From: Flavobacteriaceae bacterium
GTDB taxonomy: Bacteria; Bacteroidota; Bacteroidia; Flavobacteriales; Flavobacteriaceae
DNA length: 64,000 bases
Reading direction: 5' to 3'
NCBI GenBank assembly: GCA_947451475.1
Contig: CANFZC010000001.1
Span: 1-64,000, forward strand
A program made the position numbers and the translations under genes. Under the pieces are notes generated by a model that saw only the letters and a list, made by a program, of their open reading frames with translations, ran no database searches and had not been told where the DNA came from. Below, one piece after another: positions 44,611-52,510 of the stretch (within the stretch, counting starts at the first letter, position 1; each line of letters starts with the position of its first letter).

Positions 44611-46476
44611 ATGAAAAATATTTTACTCTTGCTTTTGTTTCCAGTATATGCTTTTTGTCAGACGGAAAGCGAAAGAAGTACTATTGTAAAGGCTAATGAT
44701 AACGCATTGCTTGCGGAATTAAAATCAAATGCAGCTGCTACTTATGCTATTCAACAGGAGCGTATTAAGGCGTATTTATTAGCGCATCCTACGGTTCAAA
44801 GTGAAAAGCGCTCCTTGCAACGCATCGAGGACGATGGTACTCCAATATTTTATACTACCTACAATCAAGGTTCTGCTTTAACTATGGGTGCCAATAAGCT
44901 TTATCCCGGCGGAAGTTTAGGATTGAGTGTAACCGGTAGTGGGATGATTGCTGGTGTATGGGACGGAGGAAAAGTTAGAAATACCCATACTGAATTTGCC
45001 GGAGGTAAAGTAATCTTGAGCGATGCAGCTGCGACTTTGAGTCCGCACGCCACGCATGTAACGGGTACTATCATCGCTACAGGAGTTAGTGCTTTGCGAA
45101 AAGGGATTGCCTATGGAGCACAAGCTATGACTTATGATTGGGATACTGACAATGCTGAAATGCTTGATTTTGGAGGTTTAGGTTATTTAGTATCTAACCA
45201 TTCTTATGGTTATGTTGCTGCCGATTTGCTGTCTTATAAATTTGGTTCTTATGATACTTCGTCTATCGAAGATGATCAAGTAGCTAATGCTTGTCCGTAT
45301 TATCAAATTGTTAAAGCGGCGGGTAATGACCGTGATGATTTTACGTTGGCGCAGGCCAATAATAAAGGAGGTTATGATTTATTGACGGGCTCTTGCTGTG
45401 CTAAAAACAACATCGTTGTTGCGGCAGTGGAGCAGGTTACGAATTATTTAACACCGGACAGTGTAATCATGAGTTCGTTTAGTAATTATGGTCCGACGGA
45501 TGACGGTAGAATTAAACCAGACATCGCTGCTAAGGGTGTTGCGGTAAATTCTACAGTGAGTTCGTCGAATTTTGCCTATGATATTTACCAAGGAACTTCC
45601 ATGGCTGCGCCTGGGATTACGGGTATGATTGTATTATTACAAAAGCATTTTAATGATTTAAATGCGGGTACTTTTATGCGTGCTTCAACGGTAAGAGGTT
45701 TGATTTGTCATTCTGCTAAAGAAGCGGGTCTTAATCCGGGTCCGGATTATGAATTTGGATGGGGATTGGCTGATGCCGCTGCGGCAGCCAACATTATTAC
45801 GAATCGCAATGTAACTACCGTTCTTGAAGAGAACACCTTGACTACCGGTCAAACTTTTACGAAACAGATTATTATTAATTCGGCTCAAGATCTAGCGGCT
45901 ACTATTTGTTGGACTGATCCGACTGGAGCTTCTAATGGTACCGTTGAAGACAATAGAACCCCAAGATTGCGAAATAACTTGGATTTAAAGATTTTAAAGG
46001 ATGGTGTTACTTATTATCCTTGGAAATTGTATGTTGAGGATCCTAGTGCAGGGGCCACCAACATAGAAGATAACAATGTGGATAATGTTGAAAAAGTACA
46101 ACTTTATGATGCGCAGCCTGGAGTTTATACGATACAAGTAACCCATAAGGGAAGTACCTTACTAGGTGGTTCACAGGTATTTTCATTAATTGCTAATGGT
46201 GCGACTGGTTTAGATTTGAATACTAAAGGGTATGACTATGATACTAGTATTTTTATTTATCCTAATCCGGCCAGTACGGTATTGCATTTTAGCGTTAAGA
46301 ATTCGCTGGAGATTTCGGCTGTGTCTATTCATGATATTACTGGAAAGGAAGTATATGCTACCACTACAGGATTGGCTCAAAATCAAGTTGATTTAACTTC
46401 TTTGGCTTCGGGCGTTTATTTTGCGACCTTTACTTCGGGTACTGCCTCAGTAACTAAGAAGTTTATAAAAGAGTAA
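44611..46476 (+). CDS. Subtilisin-family (S8) protease, type IX secreted
   Basis: 621 residues. Signal peptide (MKNILLLLLFPVYAFC). The catalytic triad is D118 (AGVWDGGKV), H146 (PHATHVTGT, where the usual HGTH Gly is Ala) and S330 (GTSMAAPGI); an oxyanion Asn is in KAAGNDRDD. A P/beta-type domain follows. The C-terminal ~75 residues are a type A sorting domain (IFIYPNPASTVLHFS, SVSIHDITGKEVY, VYFATFTSGTASVTKKFI). It should digest extracellular proteins. It has its own transcription unit between two terminators, next to the SusC/SusD pair. Confidence 0.92.
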   Translation: MKNILLLLLFPVYAFCQTESERSTIVKANDNALLAELKSNAAATYAIQQERIKAYLLAHPTVQSEKRSLQRIEDDGTPIFYTTYNQGSALTMGANKLYPGGSLGLSVTGSGMIAGVWDGGKVRNTHTEFAGGKVILSDAAATLSPHATHVTGTIIATGVSALRKGIAYGAQAMTYDWDTDNAEMLDFGGLGYLVSNHSYGYVAADLLSYKFGSYDTSSIEDDQVANACPYYQIVKAAGNDRDDFTLAQANNKGGYDLLTGSCCAKNNIVVAAVEQVTNYLTPDSVIMSSFSNYGPTDDGRIKPDIAAKGVAVNSTVSSSNFAYDIYQGTSMAAPGITGMIVLLQKHFNDLNAGTFMRASTVRGLICHSAKEAGLNPGPDYEFGWGLADAAAAANIITNRNVTTVLEENTLTTGQTFTKQIIINSAQDLAATICWTDPTGASNGTVEDNRTPRLRNNLDLKILKDGVTYYPWKLYVEDPSAGATNIEDNNVDNVEKVQLYDAQPGVYTIQVTHKGSTLLGGSQVFSLIANGATGLDLNTKGYDYDTSIFIYPNPASTVLHFSVKNSLEISAVSIHDITGKEVYATTTGLAQNQVDLTSLASGVYFATFTSGTASVTKKFIKE

Positions 46477-46493
46477 TTTTCTTTTTAATTTAT

Positions 46494-46528
46494 AAAAAAA
46501 ACCATCCTATTTCTAGGGTGGTTTTTTT
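46494..46528 (+). terminator. Terminator after the subtilase gene
   Basis: AAAACCATCCT-atttct-AGGGTGGTTTT (one G-U pair) with a T-run. Confidence 0.8.
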
Positions 46529-46554
46529 ATGGTTTTATTACAAATTGTTTTGTG

Positions 46555-46562
46555 TATTTTTG
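46555..46562 (+). promoter_or_regulatory. -7 promoter box for the Porin_10-type gene
   Basis: TATTTTTG, exact TAnnTTTG match, about 18 bases upstream of the ATG at 46580. No clear -33 TTG at the usual distance. Confidence 0.42.
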
Positions 46563-46579
46563 CCTTGAAAATTATTCTA

Positions 46580-48517
46580 ATGCGAAGACTACTATTGCTT
46601 ATTTTTTTATTGTGTTTTTCCTTTATTTACCCTCAGCAAAAAAAACCTGAGGTTGGGACGGGAATGGAATCTCGTAAAACGATACCGCCTGTTAAGAAGG
46701 CCAAAGCGGCTCATAATCAATATCGGATCATCAGTTTGCAGCGGGACACCACTTTTGTAGATACCTCCTTGACTATCAAAAAAGAGTATGCTTACAATTA
46801 CTTGCGTAAAGATATCTTTGGACTTTTGCCCTTTGCTAATGAGGGTCAAACGTATACCGTGTTGGATTATGGTTTGAAGGCCTATAATCCCTTTCCTGAA
46901 ATTGGTTTTTCGGGTAAGCAATTCAATTATATGGGAGTTAATGACATCAAGTACTATTCGGTCGCCACACCCGTTACAGAGCTTTATTATAAGACCGTTA
47001 TGGAGCAGGGCAATTCTATAGATGCCTTAGTCACTTTAAATACCTCAGAACGCTTTAATATGTCTATTGCCTTTAAAGGATTGCGCTCGTTAGGAAAATA
47101 TGTAAATCAACTGTCTAGTACGGGTAATTTTAGGTTTACCTCTAGTTACATTACGAAAAATAAGCGGTATGCTTTCAATATGCATTTTACGGGTCAGGAT
47201 TTCTTGAATGGCGAGAATGGGGGTATTACTACCCTCGATAATTTTGAAAGCGGTGATGGTGCCTATCAAAACCGTGCTCGAATGGAGGTCTACTTGAAAG
47301 ATGCCAAGTCGTTTATTAAGGGGAAGCGTTTCTTTGTAGATCATCACTTTAGGATCAATCCAACGGCTGGGCATAACAACCTTTATTTGGCGCATCAGTT
47401 TACTTATGAAAACCGCTTTTTTGAGTATAAGCAACCCACGGTGGCTAGTACAGTAGGAGAGGAAACCGTATATCGGTTTGGGACTTCCTATGTACTGAGT
47501 AATGTGGATGATCAGACGCGTTATAATCGGATGTATAATAAAGTGGGTGCCCTATATGAAAACTCTTTATTGGGTAAGTTTCAATTTTTCATCGAGGATT
47601 TCCGTTATAACTATTATTATAACAAAGTCTTGATTTTAGATACAGGGATAGTGCCCAATGCGTTGAAGGATAAAATACAAACCGTCGGAGGGCAGTATGA
47701 GTACCGAAAAAACAAATGGAATGGTACGTTCCTATATTCGAATTCTACCTCTAATCAGTCGTTGTCTACTTTTGATGCCCAATTGAAATACCAACTGAAT
47801 CCTAAGAATTCGTTTGTATTTCAGTACCAAATGATGAACAAGTTGCCGGATTTGACCTATAACCTTTACCAGAGTAATTTTGTGGCTTATAATTGGCATA
47901 ATACCTTTAAGAACGAAAAAATTAAGAATATAGAAGTTGCAGCTGCTACCCAGTGGTTTGATGCCTCATTGCAGGTGACTTCGTTGGATGATCATTTGTA
48001 TTATAGCAATGATGCTGCGGTGGATTCTAGGCAACAATTGATTAGTCCGAAACAGTATGGTAAAACTATTAATTATCTTTCTGTTAAAGTAGGGCGCGAA
48101 TTCAAATGGTGGAAATTGGCTTTGGACAATACTATTTTATATCAGCAGGTGGGACAAGAGGAAGCTGTTCTTAATGTCCCTAAACTAGTCACCCGAAACT
48201 CCTTGTACTTCACGAACTATTTCTTTAAAAAGGCTTTGTATTTGCAGACTGGTTTTACGTTGAATTATTTCACCAAGTTTTATGTGAACGATTACAATCC
48301 AGTGGTTACGGAAGCCTTTGTACAGAACGAGAAGAAAGTGGGTGATTTCCCTATGGTGGATTTCTTTGTAAATGCCCGCATTCGTCAGACCCGTATCTTT
48401 TTGAAGGCCGAGCATTTTAATTCGAAGATGACGGGAAACACTTTTTATACGGCGCCGAATTATCCTTATCGTGATTTTATGATACGGTTTGGATTGGTTT
48501 GGGATTTCTTTCAGTAG
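46580..48517 (+). CDS. Putative Porin_10-type outer-membrane protein
   Basis: 645 residues from the ATG at 46580 (signal peptide MRRLLLLIFLLCFSFIYPQ). The first ~60 residues are basic (KKPEVGTGMESRKTIPPVKKAK). The rest is beta-barrel-like with alternating aromatic strands (YYSVATPVTELYYKTVMEQG, NTSERFNMSIAFKGLRSLGK, FRFTSSYITKNKRYAFNMHF, RMEVYLKDAKSFIKG, NGTFLYSNSTSNQSLSTF) and ends in RFGLVWDFFQ. This fits the Bacteroidota putative porin family (Porin_10). Function beyond an outer-membrane channel is not known to me. Confidence 0.82.
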   Translation: MRRLLLLIFLLCFSFIYPQQKKPEVGTGMESRKTIPPVKKAKAAHNQYRIISLQRDTTFVDTSLTIKKEYAYNYLRKDIFGLLPFANEGQTYTVLDYGLKAYNPFPEIGFSGKQFNYMGVNDIKYYSVATPVTELYYKTVMEQGNSIDALVTLNTSERFNMSIAFKGLRSLGKYVNQLSSTGNFRFTSSYITKNKRYAFNMHFTGQDFLNGENGGITTLDNFESGDGAYQNRARMEVYLKDAKSFIKGKRFFVDHHFRINPTAGHNNLYLAHQFTYENRFFEYKQPTVASTVGEETVYRFGTSYVLSNVDDQTRYNRMYNKVGALYENSLLGKFQFFIEDFRYNYYYNKVLILDTGIVPNALKDKIQTVGGQYEYRKNKWNGTFLYSNSTSNQSLSTFDAQLKYQLNPKNSFVFQYQMMNKLPDLTYNLYQSNFVAYNWHNTFKNEKIKNIEVAAATQWFDASLQVTSLDDHLYYSNDAAVDSRQQLISPKQYGKTINYLSVKVGREFKWWKLALDNTILYQQVGQEEAVLNVPKLVTRNSLYFTNYFFKKALYLQTGFTLNYFTKFYVNDYNPVVTEAFVQNEKKVGDFPMVDFFVNARIRQTRIFLKAEHFNSKMTGNTFYTAPNYPYRDFMIRFGLVWDFFQ

Positions 48518-48529
48518 GCTGAAATCTAG

Positions 48530-48600
48530 ATAATAGATAATAGATGATAGACTGATACCGGCCTGCCTGCCTGAAGGGATGATAGAATGATAGAAATGAT
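48530..48600. repeat. Short low-complexity repeats before the CBS-type gene
   Basis: AGATAATAGATAATAGATGATAG and GGATGATAGAATGATAG runs around a CCTGCCTGCCTG triplet. No gene or hairpin of note. Confidence 0.55.
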
Positions 48601-48626
48601 TTATTTTGCTGTCGCTTTGCTGTGCT

Positions 48627-48656
48627 TTGAAAACATTTTTATATTCTATACCTTTG
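48627..48656 (+). promoter_or_regulatory. Promoter TTG-N19-TACCTTTG
   Basis: TTG at 48627-48629 and TACCTTTG at 48649-48656 are exactly 19 bases apart. The leader to the start at 48691 is about 30 bases. Confidence 0.75.
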
Positions 48657-48690
48657 CTTGGCTTATTACTTAAAATAAGTAGGTTTTATT

Positions 48691-50052
48691 ATGAAATACG
48701 CAAAAAATATATTGGGAACTATTGGGAATACTCCGTTAGTTCAATTAAATAAAGTAGTTGAGGGGATTGATGCTTTGGTTTTGGCTAAAGTAGAAACCTT
48801 TAATCCGGGGAATTCTACTAAGGACCGTATGGCTTTGAAAATGGTAGAAGATGCTGAGGCTGATGGGCGTTTACAGCCGGGGGGTACGATCATTGAGGGT
48901 ACTTCTGGGAATACCGGAATGGGATTGGCTTTGGCGGCTATCGTTAAAGGATACAAATGTATTTTTGTGATTACGGATAAGCAGTCTAAAGAGAAGATGG
49001 ATATATTGCGTGCTGTGGGTGCGAAAGTAATTGTTTGCCCGACTGATGTAGAGCCGACGGATCCTCGTTCGTACTATTCTGTTTCCAAGCGATTGGGGAC
49101 TGAGATTCCGAATTCGTGGTATGTGAATCAATATGACAATCCGAGTAATGCCTTAGCGCACTACGAGCAAACGGGTCCGGAAATTTGGGAACAAACCGAT
49201 GGTAAGATTACTCATTTTGTGGTAGGTGTCGGTACGGGAGGTACGATCTCTGGGGTGGCTAAGTATTTGAAAGAACAAAATCCGAATATTAAGATATGGG
49301 GTATTGATACTTATGGCTCTGTATTTAAGAAATACCATGAGACGGGTATTTTTGATGAGAACGAAATTTATTCTTATATCACGGAAGGGATAGGGGAAGA
49401 TATATTGCCTAAGAATGTGGACTTTTCCTTGATTGATGGCTTTACAAAAGTAACGGATAAGGATGCTGCGGTTTATACCCGTAAGATTGCTTTGGAAGAG
49501 GGGATTTTTGTGGGGAATTCAGCCGGTTCTTGTATCAAAGGATTGCACCAATTGAAAGAACATTTCAAGCCAGAAGATGTGGTGGTGGTCTTGTTCCATG
49601 ATAGTGGGAGTCGCTATGTAGGTAAAATGTTTAATGACGATTGGATGCGTGAGCGTGGCTTCTTGGATGAGGAGATTACCAAAGCAGATGATGTTATCAA
49701 AGACCATAAAGACAAGCCGTTGGTTATTGTTAGAACCGAAGAATTGGTTTCGCATGCCATTGATCGCATGAAAAAATATAATATTTCTCAAATTCCGGTT
49801 ATCGATACTACGGGCTTTGTGGGTAGTTTGGATGAGACGGATTTGTTTAGAAGTTATGTGGAAGACAAGAACATCGCTGATAAGCCAATTAAAGAAATTA
49901 TGGGGAAACCTTATCCGATGGTTAATGCGAATGCACCGATAGAAGAAATTTCTAAGTTATTTACGAAAGACAATCAGGCGGTATTGGTTGATATGGGTAA
50001 TGGTAAGCATCATATTATTACGAAGCATGATATAATTAGTTCAATTAAATAA
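48691..50052 (+). CDS. Cystathionine beta-synthase-type PLP enzyme with CBS domains
   Basis: 453 residues. Residues 1 to about 320 are a fold-type II PLP enzyme: NTPLVQLNKV, Schiff-base Lys in NPGNSTKDRMA, EGTSGNTGMGLA (phosphate loop for the substrate), GVGTGGTISGVAKYLKE, then GNSAGSCIKG. Residues about 330-453 are a pair of CBS domains (LVIVRTEELVSHAIDRM, YNISQIPVIDTTGFVGSLDE, IKEIMGKPYPMVN, NQAVLVDMGNGKHHIITKHD), which often sense adenosyl compounds. It would condense serine and homocysteine to cystathionine, or act as cysteine synthase. Its last codons and stop lie in a perfect 22-bp hairpin. Confidence 0.92.
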   Translation: MKYAKNILGTIGNTPLVQLNKVVEGIDALVLAKVETFNPGNSTKDRMALKMVEDAEADGRLQPGGTIIEGTSGNTGMGLALAAIVKGYKCIFVITDKQSKEKMDILRAVGAKVIVCPTDVEPTDPRSYYSVSKRLGTEIPNSWYVNQYDNPSNALAHYEQTGPEIWEQTDGKITHFVVGVGTGGTISGVAKYLKEQNPNIKIWGIDTYGSVFKKYHETGIFDENEIYSYITEGIGEDILPKNVDFSLIDGFTKVTDKDAAVYTRKIALEEGIFVGNSAGSCIKGLHQLKEHFKPEDVVVVLFHDSGSRYVGKMFNDDWMRERGFLDEEITKADDVIKDHKDKPLVIVRTEELVSHAIDRMKKYNISQIPVIDTTGFVGSLDETDLFRSYVEDKNIADKPIKEIMGKPYPMVNANAPIEEISKLFTKDNQAVLVDMGNGKHHIITKHDIISSIK

Positions 50053-50080
50053 AACGGAGTTTTATTTAATTGAACTAATT
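50034..50080. terminator. 22-bp perfect hairpin spanning the end of the CBS-type gene
   Basis: Left arm 50034-50055, loop GGA, right arm 50059-50080. All 22 positions pair. The left arm includes the last six codons and the stop. The stem is A/T-rich and fits a terminator in both directions. Confidence 0.8.
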
Positions 50081-50232
50081 TCAGGTTTCAAGTTTCAGGT
50101 TTCAGGTTTTAGGTTTCAGGTTTCAAGTTTCAAGTTTCAGGTTTCAGGTTTCAGGTTTCAGGTTTCAGGTTTCAAGTTTCAGGTTTCAGGTTTCAGGTTT
50201 CAGGTTTCAAGTTTCAGGTTTCATGTTTCAGG
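50079..50232. repeat. 7-bp minisatellite (TTTCAGG), 22 units
   Basis: 154 bases in exact register: 22 units of TTTCAGG, with TTTCAAG, TTTTAGG and TTTCATG variants interspersed. It directly follows the hairpin of the CBS-type gene. There are no unique spacers, so it is not CRISPR. Confidence 0.95.
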
Positions 50233-50347
50233 TTTGCTGCACTTCGCTTCGCTTGTGTTAGGTTTTGGGGTTGGTTTTTGTTATTTGGTAACTGGAGGAC
50301 CGGAAGAGGAGCTTGTTGTTTATTGTAGTTGAATGAAGTCATAAAAA

Positions 50348-50373
50348 AAACCTTCAAAAGAATTTGAAGGTTT
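50348..50373 (-). terminator. Terminator for the small anchored-protein gene
   Basis: AAACCTTCAAA-agaa-TTTGAAGGTTT, 11-bp stem with a T-run on the minus strand, just after that gene's stop. Confidence 0.85.
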
Positions 50374-50379
50374 GTGGTT

Positions 50380-50589
50380 TTATGCTTTTTTGCTTTGCTT
50401 TTTAAATATATTGAAAACAAAAAGGGTTCCGATTATTGCCATTACAATTAATAGTGTATCAATTGATGCAGGAGGTGGGTCATTTCCTTCAAGTCCACCG
50501 CCACCTTGATCATTACCCGGTTGAGCAAATGTCATTAGGTTAGAGAACAAGAGTAAGGCAAGTAGTGATAATTTTGTATTATTCTTCAT
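50380..50589 (-). CDS. Small secreted, C-terminally anchored protein
   Basis: 69 residues from the ATG at 50589 (preferred over 50607 because MKNNTKLSLLALLLFSNLM is a clean signal peptide). After cleavage at about residue 22 (TFA-Q) comes a Gly/Pro linker (PGNDQGGGGLEGNDPPPA), then a hydrophobic helix (IDTLLIVMAIIGTLFVFNI) and a basic tail FKKQSKKA. Signal, linker, helix and basic tail in a very short protein resemble recurrent flavobacterial envelope proteins with a sorting-signal-like C-terminus. Function unknown. Confidence 0.72.
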   Translation of the reverse strand: MKNNTKLSLLALLLFSNLMTFAQPGNDQGGGGLEGNDPPPASIDTLLIVMAIIGTLFVFNIFKKQSKKA

Positions 50590-50611
50590 CTTAGGCATAC
50601 AATTCATTTTG

Positions 50612-50619
50612 CAAATATA
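50612..50619 (-). promoter_or_regulatory. -7 promoter box for the small anchored-protein gene
   Basis: TATATTTG on the minus strand, with a leader of about 17 bases to 50589. Confidence 0.48.
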
Positions 50620-50666
50620 GCAAAGATTTTTTAACTTAGAAATTTTAACTATTAATTTAATGTTAT

Positions 50667-52256
50667 TTAGTCGAATTCGGAGGTAAAAAATAACTTTACA
50701 TTTGGAAATTTGCTTTGGGTCATTTGGATGGTGAATTCGGAGTCGGCTAGGAATACTAATTGTCCGTATTTATCATGTGCGAGGAATTTTTGTTTTATTC
50801 TTTTGAATTCTTTGAATTCTTCGCTTTTTAGATCGTTCGGTTTTACCCAGCAGGCTTTGTGAACGGGGAAGTTTTCATAGCTGCATTTGGCTCCGTATTC
50901 ATGTTCTAATCGGTATTGTATCACTTCATATTGTAGGGCGCCTACGGTTCCAATTACCTTTCTGTTATTCATTTCAAGGGTGAATAGCTGGGCTACCCCT
51001 TCATCCATTAGCTGGTCTACTCCTTTGTCAAGTTGTTTTGCTTTTAGTGGGTCGGCGTTATTAATGTATCTAAAATGTTCTGGAGAAAAACTTGGTATGC
51101 CTTTGAAGCTCATTATTTCTCCTTCGGTCAATGTGTCTCCAATTTTGAAATTGCCTGTGTCATGAAGACCCACGATGTCTCCTGGATAGGAGATGTCTAC
51201 AATTTCTTTTTTTTCGGCAAAGAAGGCGTTGGGACTAGAGAATTTTAGGTTTTTATTTAAGCGAACGTGCATATAGGGTTTGTTTCTTTCAAAAGTCCCT
51301 GAAACTATTTTGACGAATGCTAAACGATCACGGTGTTTAGGGTCCATATTGGCGTGTATTTTAAATACAAAACCGCTCATTTTTTCCTCATCGGGCTTTA
51401 CCAAACGTGTTTCGGATTCTTTAGGTCTGGGCGTGGGGGCTATTTGAATAAAACAATCTAGTAATTCTCTAACTCCAAAATTGTTTAAGGCCGAGCCAAA
51501 AAATACGGGTTGCAAGGTGCCGTTAAGGTAGGCTTCGCGGTCAAAGGCAGGGTATACTTCGCTGATGAGTTCTAATTCATCACGCAATTTGCCTGCTGGC
51601 TTTTCACCAATTATTTTTTCGAGTTCAGGACTGTTGATCTCTGAAAACGCTATAGTGTCTTCAATATTTTTGCGGCTGTCGCCACTAAATAGGTTAATGT
51701 TTTGCTCCCAGATATTGTAAATTCCTTGGAAATCATATCCCATGCCGATAGGGAAGCTCAATGGAGTCACATTCAATCCTAATTTTTGTTCCACTTCATC
51801 CATTAAGTCGAAGGCATCTTTACCTTCACGGTCTAATTTATTAATGAAAACAATCATAGGAATGTTTCGCATGCGGCAAACTTCTACTAGTTTTTCTGTT
51901 TGTTCTTCGACTCCTTTGGCTACGTCAATGACTACAATGACACTGTCTACCGCTGTAAGCGTTCTGAAGGTGTCTTCGGCAAAATCTTTGTGCCCAGGGG
52001 TATCTAAGATATTAATTTTTATGTCTTTGTAATTGAAAGCTAAAACCGAGGTGGCTACTGAAATTCCTCTTTGGCGTTCAATTTCCATAAAATCGGAAGT
52101 GGCTCCTTTTTTGATCTTATTGTTTTTTACGGCGCCTGCTTCTTGAATAGCTCCTCCAAAAAGGAGTAGTTTCTCTGTTAGGGTCGTTTTACCCGCATCG
52201 GGGTGCGATATAATGCCGAATGTTCTACGGCGTTGTATTTCTTTTAAAAAACTCAT
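50667..52256 (-). CDS. prfC: Peptide chain release factor 3
   Basis: 529 residues from MSFLKEIQRRR (52256); the earlier ATG at 52265 adds only three residues. A GTPase that recycles RF1/RF2 from the ribosome after release. The GTPase domain shows SHPDAGKTTLTEKL (P-loop), DFMEIERQRGISVATS (switch I), DTPGHKDFAEDTF (switch II), FINKLDREGKD (NKxD). The RF3-type C-terminal domain follows (RLEHEYGAKCSYENFPVHKA). It stands alone on the minus strand. Confidence 0.95.
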   Translation of the reverse strand: MSFLKEIQRRRTFGIISHPDAGKTTLTEKLLLFGGAIQEAGAVKNNKIKKGATSDFMEIERQRGISVATSVLAFNYKDIKINILDTPGHKDFAEDTFRTLTAVDSVIVVIDVAKGVEEQTEKLVEVCRMRNIPMIVFINKLDREGKDAFDLMDEVEQKLGLNVTPLSFPIGMGYDFQGIYNIWEQNINLFSGDSRKNIEDTIAFSEINSPELEKIIGEKPAGKLRDELELISEVYPAFDREAYLNGTLQPVFFGSALNNFGVRELLDCFIQIAPTPRPKESETRLVKPDEEKMSGFVFKIHANMDPKHRDRLAFVKIVSGTFERNKPYMHVRLNKNLKFSSPNAFFAEKKEIVDISYPGDIVGLHDTGNFKIGDTLTEGEIMSFKGIPSFSPEHFRYINNADPLKAKQLDKGVDQLMDEGVAQLFTLEMNNRKVIGTVGALQYEVIQYRLEHEYGAKCSYENFPVHKACWVKPNDLKSEEFKEFKRIKQKFLAHDKYGQLVFLADSEFTIQMTQSKFPNVKLFFTSEFD

Positions 52257-52276
52257 GATTTTCAATAAATAGTTTG

Positions 52277-52284
52277 CAAAAATA
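52277..52284 (-). promoter_or_regulatory. -7 promoter box for prfC
   Basis: TATTTTTG on the minus strand, with a leader of about 16 bases to 52256. Confidence 0.48.
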
Positions 52285-52390
52285 CTATTATTTACTCATT
52301 ATTTTGGCATGATTAAAACAACTAATTTTTTCTTTAAAATCCTTGTAAGGAGTACTGTTAATAAAATTTTGTTAATACTAGCCTTGATAC

Positions 52391-52420
52391 TTGTATAATG
52401 TGATTGAATTGTTACTTTTG
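52391..52420 (+). promoter_or_regulatory. Promoter TTG-N19-TACTTTTG of the SurA-like operon
   Basis: TTG at 52391-52393 and TACTTTTG at 52413-52420 are exactly 19 bases apart. The leader is about 85 bases, unusually long for this window. Confidence 0.75.
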
Positions 52421-52510
52421 TTGATTGTAACGACTGCATTTTAATTGCCGTAGCACTGTATTCAAAATACATTTTAACAGTATTATAATAAAAGAAGAAA
52501 ATTTATAACG

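Noticed and set aside
50079..50232. CRISPR-like array
   Set aside because: Units are 7 bp with no unique spacers and no cas genes; it is a simple minisatellite.
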